From NCBI GenBank assembly GCA_963971425.1, contig CAXARX010000294.1:20001-84000 (forward strand): DNA of 64,000 nt. Direction: 5' to 3'. The stretch is from Bryoerythrophyllum caledonicum. Taxonomy: Eukaryota > Streptophyta > Bryopsida > Pottiales > Pottiaceae. Positions 32,848 to 44,274 of the stretch are shown here, piece by piece (positions within the stretch are counted from its first letter, which is position 1; the number at the start of each line of letters is the position of its first letter). The notes beneath the pieces were generated by a model. It saw only the letters and a list, made by a program, of their open reading frames with translations, did no database searches and had not been told where the DNA came from. A program made the position numbers and the translations under genes.

Positions 32848-34518
32848 ATGAGTGTCTCTCAAAAGCATCCTTATCATTTAGTAGATCCAAGTCCATGGCC
32901 TCTTTTGGGTTCATTGGGAGCTTTGGCAAGCACCATTGGTGGTGTTATGTACATGCACTCTTTTATGGGAGGTGGAACACTTCTTAGCTTAGGCTTGGGA
33001 ATGATCCTATATACTATGTTTGTATGGTGGCGCGATGTTATACGTGAATCCACCTACGAAGGACATCATACATTTGTGGTCCAATTAGGACTTCGCTATG
33101 GTATGATTTTGTTCATCGTGTCTGAAGTCATGTCTTTTTTAGCTTTTTTTTGGGCTTTTTCTCATTCTTCTCTGGCACCTACGGTAGAAATTGGAGCTAT
33201 TTGGCCCCCTAAAGGAATTGATGTGTTAAATCCTTGGGGAATTCCTTTTCTAAATACCCTTATTCTACTTTCATCTGGAGCTGCCGTGACTTGGGCTCAT
33301 CATGCTATATTAGCTGGATTCAAAAAACAAGCTGTTTATGCTTTAGTGGCTACCAGGCGACCGTCAGATTACCAAGGAAACTTTTTGATTACCTCCTGTA
33401 ATCATACCATTGCTGATGCTCGCAATGAGACGGATGCAACTTACCATTTAAACCAACCGGGACAATAGCATGTTGCAAAAGGAAAGGACAGGGTTGACCA
33501 ACTCTAGAGAACTTTTCCGACCGTGTCTTGGAAATATAGCCGAATGGGTCATTCATGAATGCGAGGTGTTTATGAGACACTAACTCGAGCGTGTTCGGTC
33601 AGGTTATTGATCAATCAATAATATTACAGCGCTATCTCCTCCATGGCAGAATGGTAGCCTGCCTGTGGCAGAGCAGGAGGAGGTCCCAATTTCAATATGA
33701 AACAAAAACACTGGAAGCACGGCTGCTTTTTCGTCCAAACTAGCACTATTAGTTGGAAATCTTATGTGTTTTCATGTAAGTATGAGAGTACCTTGGTAGT
33801 ACCGGTGAACTAGATAGCCATGATCCGGCTATCTAGGACGGAGGACTCGTAGTATCCGCCTACTCGAAAGAGAGCTGGCAACAGTAAAGCACTTGACTCG
33901 ATCTCATTTGTTTAAGGGCAAAGCGAGAAGGAGTCTAAATCACTGTACAGAAATGATTTTCATTTATGGACTTTACCTGATTGACACGGGAAATCTGACT
34001 TCATGTCTGAATGGAATTAAGCCTAAGCCTTTATAAAGGACTACGTGCCCTATAGAGTAAAAAATCAGGTTGGTGAGCCGTGTGATAGGTAACTATCTTG
34101 CACGGTTCGGAGAGCACTTTATTATGTCAGATGAGTAAACGGCGACCAAGTTGTACGGCTCTATGAAGTAACTTTTGACTCTACCATTTTGCTGGCTCTG
34201 GTCTTCACCGGGTTTCAAGGAATGGAATATGTAGAAGCACCTTTCACGATTTCTGATGGTATTTATGGTTCCACCTTTTTTTTAGCTACAGGGTTTCATG
34301 GTTTTCATGTTATTATAGGTACCATTTTCCTAATAATATGCGCTATTCGTCAATATCTAGGGCATTTTACCCAAACGCATCACTTTGGCTTTGAAGCAGC
34401 TGCTTGGTACCGGCATTCTGTTGATGTGGTTTGGTTATTCTCATCTGTATCTATTTATTGGTGGGGAGGTAATCAAAAAAAGGAGAAAAAATCTGAAACA
34501 GTTTTTTTACCAACCTAA
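32848..34518 (+). CDS. cox3: Cytochrome c oxidase subunit III, two exons
   Basis: Seven-helix core subunit of complex IV. Exon 1 about 32,848-33,353 (506 nt, [20 protein letters not shown]) and exon 2 about 34,185-34,518 ([20 protein letters not shown]). Total 279 aa, about 14 longer than usual because of a hydrophilic tail after the conserved SIYWWGGN ([14 protein letters not shown]). It lies 19 bases after the cox2 stop, so the two are probably co-transcribed. Confidence 0.94.
33354..34184 (+). other. Group II intron cox3i506
   Basis: Begins with the AGGCGACCG motif and ends TTTTGACTCTAC. Domain V is GAGCCGTGTGATAGG...TTGCACGGTTC at 34,074-34,110. It is clearly a paralogue of nad5i230 and nad9i283; the last 100 bases of the three are almost the same. 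Confidence 0.85.
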
Positions 34519-35405
34519 TCATACTTTATTTAAAGATAGAACTTAATTTAGTCTGCTTTTTCTTCTAAGAACCGGGCTTATAATGATGGTGGTATTCGTG
34601 ATTAATTCTGGCGATTCTAATATGGATCCTAGTACTTTCTAGAAGGAAGGTATCCATATACCGGTGATGTCACGAGGCAAATATTTTGATAGACTTAAAA
34701 GTTATCAATAACTTAATTATTATTCTAAGAGGAAGCTTGAGGTCTATAAGGGGCATTATGATGTCAATCCAGAGAGCATAGAAGGCATCCCGACCTTGCT
34801 GCTGAAAAAATAATATGTTTGCTATGCCCTATCACGTAATATGCAACCTGCCTTTTTTTCCAATAGCAGTCGAATGGATAAAACCGTAGCTGCTTAAAAG
34901 CAACCGTTAGATTTGCATAAGAAAAGCGAAGAAGGTGGTTGACCAACGCCGCGCGGCACGCGCGTGCTTGTCCTAGGCCGGTTTGCTTAGGGTGTTGCTT
35001 ACGCGGCGCTTTGGAGAGGCCTCGTGTTGATGGTATACCAGTAACATTTTTGTGGGAACCGAATAATAAATATAGCTTCGCGGTCTTCTTCGTCCATTAT
35101 GCGGGGGGTGCGCGGCTTATGTGAGAACCCGCGCGCCCCCTCCTCTTCCCTTTCGTCTGTTTGGTCTTGACCGCCCCGTTCGTAAAACGCGGCATTATGT
35201 AAAGTTTACATACATATTAAAATAGATAGGCTAGATGCACTAAACAATAAAACTACTTCATTAATTCTAGGAAATGCTTCTATGTATTTTGGAAAGATGC
35301 GTAGCACTTGGTTGGTTTTGCAAACAAATAAAAAAAAATATATATATATTTTTTTTTTTACAATAGCTTTTCATATGGAATAGGATAGAAAAAAAAGCCA
35401 ACAAA
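34519..35405. other. cox3-nad1 spacer
   Basis: Holds a GC-rich block (34,945-35,200) with no coding sense and a long A/T palindrome at 35,328-35,362 shortly before nad1. No gene recognised. Confidence 0.4.
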
Positions 35406-38016
35406 ATGAGACTGTATATCATTGGTATTTTAGCGAAAATACTTGGAATAATAATACCCCTTTTACTAGGAGTAGCCTTCTTAGTTCTAGCTGAACGTAA
35501 AGTAATGGCTTCTATGCAACGTAGAAAGGGTCCTAATGTAGTGGGATTGTTTGGATTGTTACAACCTTTAGCAGATGGTTTGAAATTAATGATAAAAGAA
35601 CCTATTTTACCAAGTAGTGCTAATTTATTTATTTCTATAATGGCTCCAGTAATTACATCTATGTTAAGTTTGGTTGCTTGGGCTGTTATACCGCGCGCCG
35701 TGCAAGGTGCTTTCGTCGCTATGGGGCATATCCTGGTGCCCGATCTCCAGTCCGCGTCAATGGAGTAAATCACCCAGGGGTAGCGTTGCCGCAAAGCGCG
35801 TGGAAAAGCATCTGGGAAACCAAGTCACAGGCAGGAGATCCATATTTCAAAGGACGACTCGGAAGATACTGTTGGGGTTGATGAGGCTGACGAATCCGAA
35901 TTACGTAGCTGCTGAACGACAGCATTCACCAAGCCAGCGGGTAACGACTTGGTCCTGTAATCGGTTCTTTTGGTAGGTATAACGGAGGCCGAAGACGGAA
36001 AAAAATATATATTTTTTTTTCGGGGGCATTCTCAGTAAGGGAATAATACTATGCGGACATCTTACCTCGACAAACAGGTGAAAAAAGTCGAAGACGCAAT
36101 CACGGGATCGACCTACTCTCTAGTGAGAGGGTCGGCGGAGCCGCTATAGTAAGTAAATAGGAGAATCGACCAAGCCAGGTACTGAAGGGCGGCAGTCATG
36201 ATTCGATGGTAGAGGGCGTAGCCCTTTCCTTGCCACAAATGTGGTGAAGGCGGCGACGCTTCAACTTTTCTGAGAAGACGGGTTGATCATAGCAGACACT
36301 TAAATGCTGCTACGATCTCATTCAATAAGTACCTCGTAAAGGGGCGTCAATATATATATATATTTCTGTTGATGTGCTTTAGTAAATCAGTGGCGGAGAG
36401 CTGTATGACGGGAAACTGTCACGTATGGTTCGGAGGGCGGGGAAATCTCCGACCCCTACTTTTGATTATGGTATGGTATTGTCAGATTTAAATGTAGGTA
36501 TACTTTATCTATTTGCTATATCTTCTTTAGGCGTTTATGGTATTATTACAGCAGGCTGGTCCAGTAATTCTAAATATGCTTTTCTAGGAGCATTACGATC
36601 TGCAGCTCAAATGGTTTCTTATGAAGTTTCTATCGGTCTTATTATTATTACTGTACTAATTTGTGTAGGTTCTTGTAATTTCAGTGAGATTGTAATCGCG
36701 CAAAAGCAGATATGGTTTGGCATTCCCTTGTTCCCTGTATTTATTATGTTCTTTATTTCCCGTCTAGCAGAAACTAATCGAGCTCCTTCTGATTTACCAG
36801 AAGCAGAAGCTGAATTAGTCGCGGGCTATAATGTAGAATATTCTTCGATGGGTTTTGCTCTCTTTTTTTTAGGGGAATATGCTAATATGATCTTAATGAG
36901 GTGTGGAGCTTTGCATCTGACATTCGTTGGGCCGCGGCCTTCTGCAGGAGCCAGTGTCCTTTCAAGGGCCTTGTGCAGTAAACCCTTCTGAGCGATCTGA
37001 AGACCAGTAGGCTCGCGAAGCTTTCAGAGAAGGGTAGCCTGGTGTGTCAGCACAACAACGAAACGCGAATCCATCGGACGACCTATCTAAGACTAGGGAG
37101 ATACCCTAAGTGGGTACCTCGTAACTTTTCCCCAGACCTATACGTGTACCGAATGCTCATACGGGAAAGTGCGCTCCTAGGTCTGGAACCAGGGAGGGTT
37201 GCTGCGAGAAAAAACTTCTCGTCTCATCCAGGGGGTGCAGACACACTTGCGCGAATTACAGATGACGGCTACAAGGGTGGCGGGGGAAGGAAACAGTACC
37301 CCATATCCGGGGATGAATGTAAACCCATTGAACAAGGATAATCATTCTGGTTCTGGGAGATAAAACTCACCGGCGGTGGTGGACATTGGTCTGAAAATCG
37401 GGCGTAGCGATCCCAAGTCACTAGGGCGCAAAGCGCAGCACCTATATTATTGCGGACAATAATAGACTACTACTCGCGCCCTATTATGAGCGAATCCGGT
37501 CTAAACCAAGCAGCTTAAAATTTGACGGAAAATACATTTTTCCCGCTCTGTGCTGATCATCCACACTCAGGCATCCATGCGAGGCCTTCGTGATTCGAAA
37601 ACCTACGCGTAGCATTGGTTAGAGGGGATGAGACTCAGGATTTCCAGAACGGAGCCGTATGACGCGAGAGTGTCATGTACGGTTCTTTGAGAAGGGTGTG
37701 AATATCTATTATTATTCTCAGGCCTCAAGGGGCCACGAAGCTACACCCTTACTCTCCTAGTCTATGTACATTGCTTTTTCTAGGAGGTTGGCTGCCCATC
37801 CTAGATATTCCTTTTTGTTATGTGATTCTGGGTTCGATTTGGTTTAGTATCAAGGTTCTTTTCTTTCTGTTTGTATATATATGGGTTCGTGCAGCATTTC
37901 CACGATATCGTCATGACCAATTGATGAGGCTTGGTTGGAAAGTATTCTTACCTTTATCATTAGCTTGGGTAGTTTTTGTATCTGGTGTTCCAGTAGCTTT
38001 TGACTGGCTCCCTTAA
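35406..38016 (+). CDS. nad1: NADH dehydrogenase subunit 1, three exons
   Basis: Forms part of the quinone chamber of complex I. Exons 35,406-35,692 (287 nt), 36,460-36,900 (441 nt) and 37,758-38,016 (259 nt) give 328 aa. Start ATG 35,406 ([20 protein letters not shown]). Signatures: [20 protein letters not shown], and [20 protein letters not shown] with the acidic quinone-site loop. The junction AG|T AGT CTA gives M-S-S-L-C-T, agreeing with the conserved [12 protein letters not shown]. Confidence 0.95.
35693..36459 (+). other. Group II intron nad1i287
   Basis: Starts GCGCGCCGTGC, with C in place of the usual second T. Domain V GAGCTGTATGACGGGAAACTGTCACGTATGGTTC at 36,398-36,431, ending CCCCTAC. 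It resembles cox2 intron 1 and the intron remnant near 58.8 kb. A/T palindrome at 35,998-36,025. Confidence 0.86.
36901..37757 (+). other. Group II intron nad1i728
   Basis: Starts GTGTGGAGCTTTGCATC and ends TTACTCTCC. Domain V GAGCCGTATGACGCG...GTCATGTACGGTTC at 37,653-37,686. It aligns along much of its length with nad4i461. Confidence 0.88.
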
Positions 38017-38393
38017 TTCATTGAACAATTTCACTGCAGTGCAACCAAAAAATATATATTTTTAATTAGAAAAAACTCCGTTAAATAGCAGCTAAAAAAC
38101 CAATAAATAGCAGCTAAAAAACCAAATGAATTGATTAGAAGAAATATAAAATAATATATTTTATTCGTTCTATTAACTTCATAAATGCAGGCTTTGAGAG
38201 AAGGAGAGAGAGGCCAAGCCTCTCTCTTTTTTTGAGCGTTCCAAAACGAATAAAATATATATATATATATATATATTTTTTTTATCTAAGGCCTTGTAAT
38301 GATGGGTAAATCCTGCCCATGATGGATTGCGTTAATCATGAAGAACACAAAGTTTCCATGATCCGCGAAAACGAGAAAGCACGAAACATTCAT
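38017..38393. repeat. nad1-cob spacer with direct repeat
   Basis: The string AATAGCAGCTAAAAAACCAA occurs twice in tandem at about 38,084-38,125. A GAGAGAGGC/GCCTCTCTC inverted repeat lies at 38,206-38,226, and a TA-repeat palindrome at 38,253-38,283. The cob frame is open from 38,319 but the conserved protein starts at 38,394. Confidence 0.6.
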
Positions 38394-40504
38394 ATGGCAA
38401 GACGACTATCGATTCTTAAACAACCTATATTTTCTACATTTAACAATCATTTGATAGATTATCCAACCCCAAGCAATATAAGTTATTGGTGGAGTTTTGG
38501 TTCGTTGGCTGGTCCTTGCTTGTTCATTCAGATAATTACAGGCGTTTTTTTAGCTATGCATTATACGCCTCATGTGGATTTAGCTTTCTTAAGCGTAGAA
38601 CACATCATGAGAGATGTGAAAGGCGGCTGGTTGCTTCGTTATATGCACGCTAATGGGGCAAGTATGTTTTTTATTGTGGTTTATCTTCATATTTTTCGTG
38701 GTCTATATTATGGAAGTTATTCGAGTCCTAGGGAATTAGTTTGGTGTCTTGGAGTTGTCATTCTACTTTTAATGATTATAACAGCTTTTATAGGATACGT
38801 ACTACCGTGGGGTTGATTTGGCCCCTCCCTCTACTAATAGAAGGATAAAAAGACCCCACTAAATGCGGGAAACTCTTTATTACTAAGGTACTTTTCTCCC
38901 ATGGAAGGCGCGAAATGGACGATTTTTGGTGGCGATCCCCAGAATTTTAGCCTTGCTGTCTTGTGTGGGTTTAAATTCTAAGTAAAAATCCTTAGCATGT
39001 CATCATAGACAATCCGCAGGAAAACTCTTGCTACACGAGAATAGGCGTCTTCGGCCTTAGAAAAAATAGCATAGAGATTTCCTCAGAGACTACACGTGGG
39101 GTGCCTAGTCTATCATTGATCTTTGGCTAGGTAAATATATAGTCCCATTTCTCTCTAAAAAATCATGTCTATTTCACTCTAATGAATGAATGAATAAAGG
39201 CCGGAGGCCTATTGGAGTTAAACAGCTTTGTAACCTTTTGCCATAATAGATCCAGGATATTTTAATAGGGTTTACTTTCAATTCTTGCTCCGGGGATATT
39301 TGAGTAACACCCAATTTAACGAATAATAGTAAGGCCGAAGGCCCGCCAGTATCTAGGATTTCAAATCAAAACCTCGGCTAGTTCGAATTGGTTCCTGTTT
39401 TCCTTCAGGGCAGTTAAGAGAGTTTCTAAGAAAATTATTGACTATTCGACTCTTGGAGCATTAGCCTATTGGCTTATGAACGATCAGGCCAAAGAGCGCG
39501 CGGGCCTTATTCATACAAATAGTTTTACCAAAATACTGCAGAAAAAATTTCGTATCAGGGCTAATTCTAGTAAAAAATACTTTAAATCTCTGCTCGATAT
39601 CCTGAGTGAAATGCTGAAATAAAAAAAACCGGTGGAGCCTGACATCATTCATCCATAAAATCTGAAAAGAATGTAGAAAAGACATGGTTTGGGGGAATTT
39701 AGGCAAATGAGTTTTTGGGGAGCTACAGTCATTACGAGCTTAGCTAGTGCAATACCTGTGGTAGGAGACACTATAGTAACTTGGCTTTGGGGTGGTTTCT
39801 CGGTGGATAATGCTACCTTAAATCGTTTTTCTAGCCTTCATTACTTACTTCCTTTTATAATAGCTGCCGCTGCTATTATTCATCTCGCTGCATTACATCA
39901 ATATGGCTCTAATAATCCATTGGGTATCAATTCTTCTGTGGATAAAATAGCTTTTTATCCCTATATGTACGTAAAAGATTTAGTATGTTGGGTAGCTTTT
40001 GCCATTTTTTTTTCTATTTCTATTTTCTATGCACCTAATGTTTTGGGGCATCCCGACAACTACATACCCGCGAATCCTATGTCAACTCCGGCTCATATAG
40101 TGCCAGAATGGTATTTCTTACCAGTTTATGCGATTCTTCGAAGTATACCTAACAAATTAGGGGGTGTAGCTGCCATAGGACTAGTTTTTGTGTCATTATT
40201 TGCTTTACCGTTTATTAACACATCGTATGTACGTAGTTCAAGTTTTCGACCAATTCACCAAAAATTATTTTGGTTGCTTTTGGCAGATTGCTTACTTTTA
40301 GGCTGGATTGGATGTCAACCTGTGGAAGCACCATATGTTACTATTGGACAAATTGCTTCAGTTGGTTTTTTCTTCTATTTCGCTATTACGCCCATTCTCG
40401 GCGAATTAGAGGCTAGATTAATCCAAAATTCTAATGTTTGCGAGGACTTAAGTCCTCGCAAGCTTTCCCACATTTTTAAGAATTCAATTTATGTTGTGAA
40501 ATGA
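38394..40504 (+). CDS. cob: Apocytochrome b, two exons
   Basis: Core subunit of complex III that binds two b hemes and both quinone sites. Exon 1 38,394-38,813 (420 nt) and exon 2 39,704-40,504; total 406 aa. [20 protein letters not shown] is the usual bryophyte start, so the 25 codons open upstream were left out. Landmarks: [20 protein letters not shown] (heme ligands), the junction [18 protein letters not shown], and [18 protein letters not shown] (Qo site). The stop overlaps the next ORF. Confidence 0.95.
38814..39703 (+). mobile_element. Group I intron cob i420 with endonuclease remnant
   Basis: Exon 1 ends in T (GGGGT) and the intron ends in G before CAAATGAGT, as for group I. Core strings AATCCGCAGGAAAAC and CCTCAGAGACTACACGTGG (about 39,010-39,100) parallel those of nad5i753. 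The 3' part encodes a broken LAGLIDADG protein. Confidence 0.88.
39410..39622 (+). pseudogene. LAGLIDADG homing endonuclease remnant
   Basis: One frame reads [20 protein letters not shown], then [20 protein letters not shown], and ends LSEMLK at TAA 39,620-39,622. This matches the second half of LAGLIDADG_1 enzymes (KxVPKNIxDYLTPxALAYWxMDDGxxxxxGLxLHTxSFT). The usual MDDG is MNDQ: the last Asp is kept but Gly is lost. There is no first LAGLIDADG motif and no start codon, so it is a decayed fragment left after the intron stopped moving. Confidence 0.8.
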
Positions 40505-40809
40505 AAAGCCATCAATTTATTAACCGTCTTATTACCAAATCCCGTATCCGGTTCTTATCTATGATCTTTGCATTAATTAGTGGTGTGTTTTTAATTGCGC
40601 CACTCTTCAAACCCATCATTGCACTTTGTGAAAATGGGTTCCTGAATGCAGCTTCGCCCTTGGATGCTTACGCCCTTGCCGGGATTACTCTAGCAATTAC
40701 AGCGGATATTTCAGGAATCCAGCGTCAGTCAAGAATTCCGGATCAACCAAAGTTTCTGTCCAGAATTGTTGACCTAGGAGACCCCCAACAGATGGATAAA
40801 GCGATGTAG
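40501..40809 (+). CDS. Unknown membrane ORF overlapping cob stop, 102 aa
   Basis: ATG 40,501 overlaps the cob stop as ATGA, an arrangement typical of translationally coupled genes. The product has a basic N-terminus, a hydrophobic segment ([17 protein letters not shown], about 20-36), a second weaker one ([17 protein letters not shown]) and a hydrophilic C-terminus. I do not recognise it as any standard mitochondrial gene. It may be an accessory acquisition. Confidence 0.45.
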   Translation: MKSHQFINRLITKSRIRFLSMIFALISGVFLIAPLFKPIIALCENGFLNAASPLDAYALAGITLAITADISGIQRQSRIPDQPKFLSRIVDLGDPQQMDKAM

Positions 40810-41239
40810 AGGTGCAGATGTATGTATGTGTAAGTATGAAGGATCTTTTGCTACAATATGTATGTATGTGTATATATTCCCTCATACTTAGCCAGATAAA
40901 CTTATGCCGCCTCCTTTCTCTTCATCCCCTTTCCCCTCACCCCTTTCAACAACAAATAGGAGGCTTCTATTTGTATTTCGTTATTTGTTGCGGAATTCGT
41001 ATATTTTTATTTGCAAATAATAATTAACATTTTAACATTTGCACTAGAGACTAAATGCTACACAACGTATTCACTGTGCTGCGCACATAATAGATTACCA
41101 ATTTTGCAGCTTCACCCACAGAAAGGAAACTGAATATTCAGTTAATAATTTTCTCTAGGAGAAGAAAAGAACTAAAATATGCTTCGCTCTTTAACTCATG
41201 TTCTAATGTGTTTACTTCTTGGAAAAAAAGAGACGATTT
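40810..41239. repeat. cob-nad9 spacer with ATGTATGTATGTGTA repeat
   Basis: The 15-base string ATGTATGTATGTGTA occurs near 40,817 and again near 40,858, the second running into a TATATA tract. CTACACAAC at 41,058-41,066 echoes the string seen at 1,041 and 28,140. No gene recognised. Confidence 0.55.
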
Positions 41240-43812
41240 GTGGATAACCAATCGTTTTTCAAATCTCTGATAGCTACTTTACCAAAATGGATACATCAAT
41301 TTCAAAAATCAAAACATGAAAATATATTATATACCAATCCTGATTACCTATTTCAATTATTATGGTTTTTGAAATATCATACCAATACACGTTTTCAGGT
41401 CTTAATTGATATTGGTGGAGTTGATTATCCTTCTCGAAAACAAAGATTTGAAGTAGTTTATAATTTACTAAGGGCGACCGCGAAGTCATCGAATAAAGTG
41501 CTCATTCGTACCAGACGAATGAGACGTTGTAGAAGTCTGCAACGAAACGGGCACGACTTATTTGACGGATATACCGCTAAGGACACCCAACGGAACGAAC
41601 TTCCAATGGGGAACATAGCCTGTCGTGAAAGGGGATCACAGGGGATAGCCAACCCATAATACCCAACCGTGTCTTTGAAACGCAGTTGAACGGGGAAAAA
41701 AATTTATTTCTTTTTTTTCATTCGTAAACGTGAGGTGTAGGTGGGATATTAGCCCGGGCGCATTAGGCAAGACTCGAATGAAGTATCATAGCGTCTTCCT
41801 TGTACGACGGAGCTTAGTGACGATCGTACCAGGACAACGAAGGAACCAAGATCCCCAAAAGTATTTTTTTTCTTTTTGCTCTCATGGAAATCGAAGTAAA
41901 GGGCGAAGCTTTAAAGGCACAGCACTTGAGGGTATCTAAAGCACCTGAAGCGCACTGCGCGAAGATGCCCAAAAGCATCCGATTACGAGCATTCGGTGGA
42001 ACCGGTGAACCATACATTTTTCTAAATAGAGATGCGTGGGACAGAGGGCTCGTAGTACCTACCTACCCAAAACAAACCCTGCAAAAGGAAAGCGCTGGCA
42101 CTTTATGACGGAGGGGAAGGAGCCTAAATCGACGTACCCCCTCCTAGAGGGGGTACGTTGCATACTCAAGCAGCATGAAGGGACCGAGATTGAGCTTGGA
42201 TAAGACTAAGCAGTTAAAAAAAATCTAAATTTTTTTGCTACTTCGACATATTCTAATCGTCTGCATGTTTTTTGAGAACAGTGTCATAAAGAGTAGTTCC
42301 AGACAGAAAGCCTTTTTCAGCTTATAAAGGGTATCAATCTGTGGATTACCGCCCATAAAAATAAAAAGCTTTTACCTAATTAAGGTCCGAAGAATGGTGC
42401 TTATAGGAAAACTACTATATGCGGCACTTTGATCAAAGTACCATGAACACTGGGGGACTAGGTAATCCACTTCGGATTACATTTTGAAGCAAAAAGCGCT
42501 AAAAGCGTGCAGCAAATAATTTCTTTTTTTTATGTAGCTTTCCTCGGCCACACAGCGATACATAGGGCCATAATTGAAACAGTAGGAAACCTCAGTATAA
42601 GCCAGCGTGCGTTTCACAGATGATTTTACTATTGGGGTAATTGGTCCACGAGCTCTGCCAGAAAAGATACTTGACTTGGTTACATAATTTATTGAAGTAC
42701 GGCTTTAACTCAGGCTTAACCTGGATAGGACCCTAATAACCTGAACCAAAATTAATAAAATTTCTTTCCTTGGATATCTTACTAGTCGTAATTCAGAATA
42801 TACCTACAAGTTTTGACAACAATACGGCGGCAATTGGATAATATATAGAATCCATCAATCTGGTGGGCTTAGCTTACTCGTCAATATGTGGAAAATGATA
42901 AACCGTCTGGCGGTTTTCTGATAAATAAAGTAACCCGAAACCCTGTTTTGCTCACTTTCAGTATTTCTAAAGCCATTCAGTAGTGCGCGTTAACCTCCAT
43001 TCTACTCTGCCCTGTCAATTAGTAGCATCTGGCAAACTCTAAAAACCAATGTATAACGCACCGCGCTTAAGCTACATACTACGTATTTCATTGGCCAAAA
43101 CATATACGAATTATACACCGCGGCTAATAAAGGCAAAGCCCGCTCGAATTGCATAACTCATTCGCTTACAAAAATTACCACAATAAGCAATACGAGGGCG
43201 CAGCACCTCTGGAAGCCATATATGCTGCTAGTTTTTGCTATAATGCGAGGCTACGAGTGCTCCATGTACGTAAAAAATATATTATTTCGCCGGGAAAACC
43301 CACGCTTAGAGCCATATGATTACAAACAACCTTAGTTGAACTTGAGTTGGAGAGCCGTGTGATGGGTAACTATCTCGCACGGTTCGGGGAGCACTTTATT
43401 CTATTGAGAGAATGCATGGGAAAACTGCGGCTCTGCGATGGAATTCTTGACTCTATGTATTCAATATAACTCACGCATTCGTGTACAAACCAGTGTGGAC
43501 GAAATAACTCAAATTTGTTCGGCAGTCAATATATTTCCGTCAGCGGGCTGGTGGGAGCGAGAAGTTTGGGATATGTTTGGTGTTTATTTTTCTGATCATC
43601 CCGATTTACGCCGTATATTAACAGATTATGGTTTTGAGGGTCATCCATTACGAAAAGACTTTCCTTTAAGTGGATATGTGGAAGTACGTTATGATGATTC
43701 AGAGAAACGTGTGGTTTCTGAACCTATTGAGATGACTCAAGAATTTCGCTATTTTGATTTTGCTAGTCCTTGGGAACAAAGTTCGCGTAGTGACAAATCG
43801 AGGAAAAAGTAA
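41240..43812 (+). CDS. nad9: NADH dehydrogenase subunit 9 (30 kDa type), two exons
   Basis: Hydrophilic subunit of complex I next to NAD7. Exon 1 about 41,240-41,471 and exon 2 43,457-43,812. The conserved protein begins [20 protein letters not shown], preceded by GTG (41,240), so GTG initiation or an upstream start is needed. Exon 2 contains [19 protein letters not shown] and FDFASPWEQ. An ATG at about 41,180 would join this frame only with one or two extra bases in the A7 run at 41,222-41,228. The junction codon A|GT restores Ser before [12 protein letters not shown]. Confidence 0.9.
41472..43456 (+). other. Group II intron nad9i283
   Basis: Nearly 2 kb. It starts GGGCGACCGCGAAGTC and ends TTGACTCTAT. 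Domain V GAGCCGTGTGATGGG...CGCACGGTTC at 43,352-43,386. Its inner GATGCGTGGGACAGAGGGCTCG block matches nad5i230 and the nad7 intron. A/T palindromes near 41,697-41,720, 42,216-42,238 and 42,520. No ORF. Confidence 0.86.
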
Positions 43813-44274
43813 AGAATTTTTGCTTACAGCCATCTTGATAATATTCAATTTCGTAGTAATTGCATGCTCGGCTCAGTTCTATGGCATGCTGAATAATCCG
43901 CCTTGCCTGTCTGAACCAAACTCGGTCTTTTCGATCTAAAACAGCGGGAGTGTTGACCTTTTATGGAAACGCCGCGCTCGGGTGATGAGGATTCAAAAGA
44001 ATAAAGTGGGCCTCCGCTACTTCACTAGCTCAACAGAAAAAAGAAAGATGAAAAGAAAAGAATAAAAAAAAATATATGGAAATGCCCCAAAATTTTTTAT
44101 CTATTTTGCCTTTCATCCTCTTTTCCTTATGTTTTATTAGCTTGAAGGAGCTTGGCTAATGAATGCCTCCCCCCTTCCCGTCTTGATCTATCATTTAAGA
44201 TGATAAATTGGACACAATCTGAAGGTTCAGATTGTGGAATTATTTAATTTATTGGTAGAAGGTTTTATTAATTT
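43813..44274. other. nad9-atp1 spacer
   Basis: Contains an A/T block near 44,062-44,078 and a small inverted pair (AATCTGAA...TTCAGATT, 44,215-44,236). A short hydrophobic frame overlaps the nad9 end but has no supported start. Confidence 0.4.

Noticed and set aside
33636..33700. tRNA-like string CCATGGCAGAATGGTAGCC in the cox3 intron
   Set aside because: No acceptor pairing or T-arm follows; it is part of intron cox3i506.
43754..43939. Frame with one hydrophobic segment overlapping the nad9 end
   Set aside because: TTG start inside nad9 and no homologue that I know; more likely a shadow of nad9 plus spacer.
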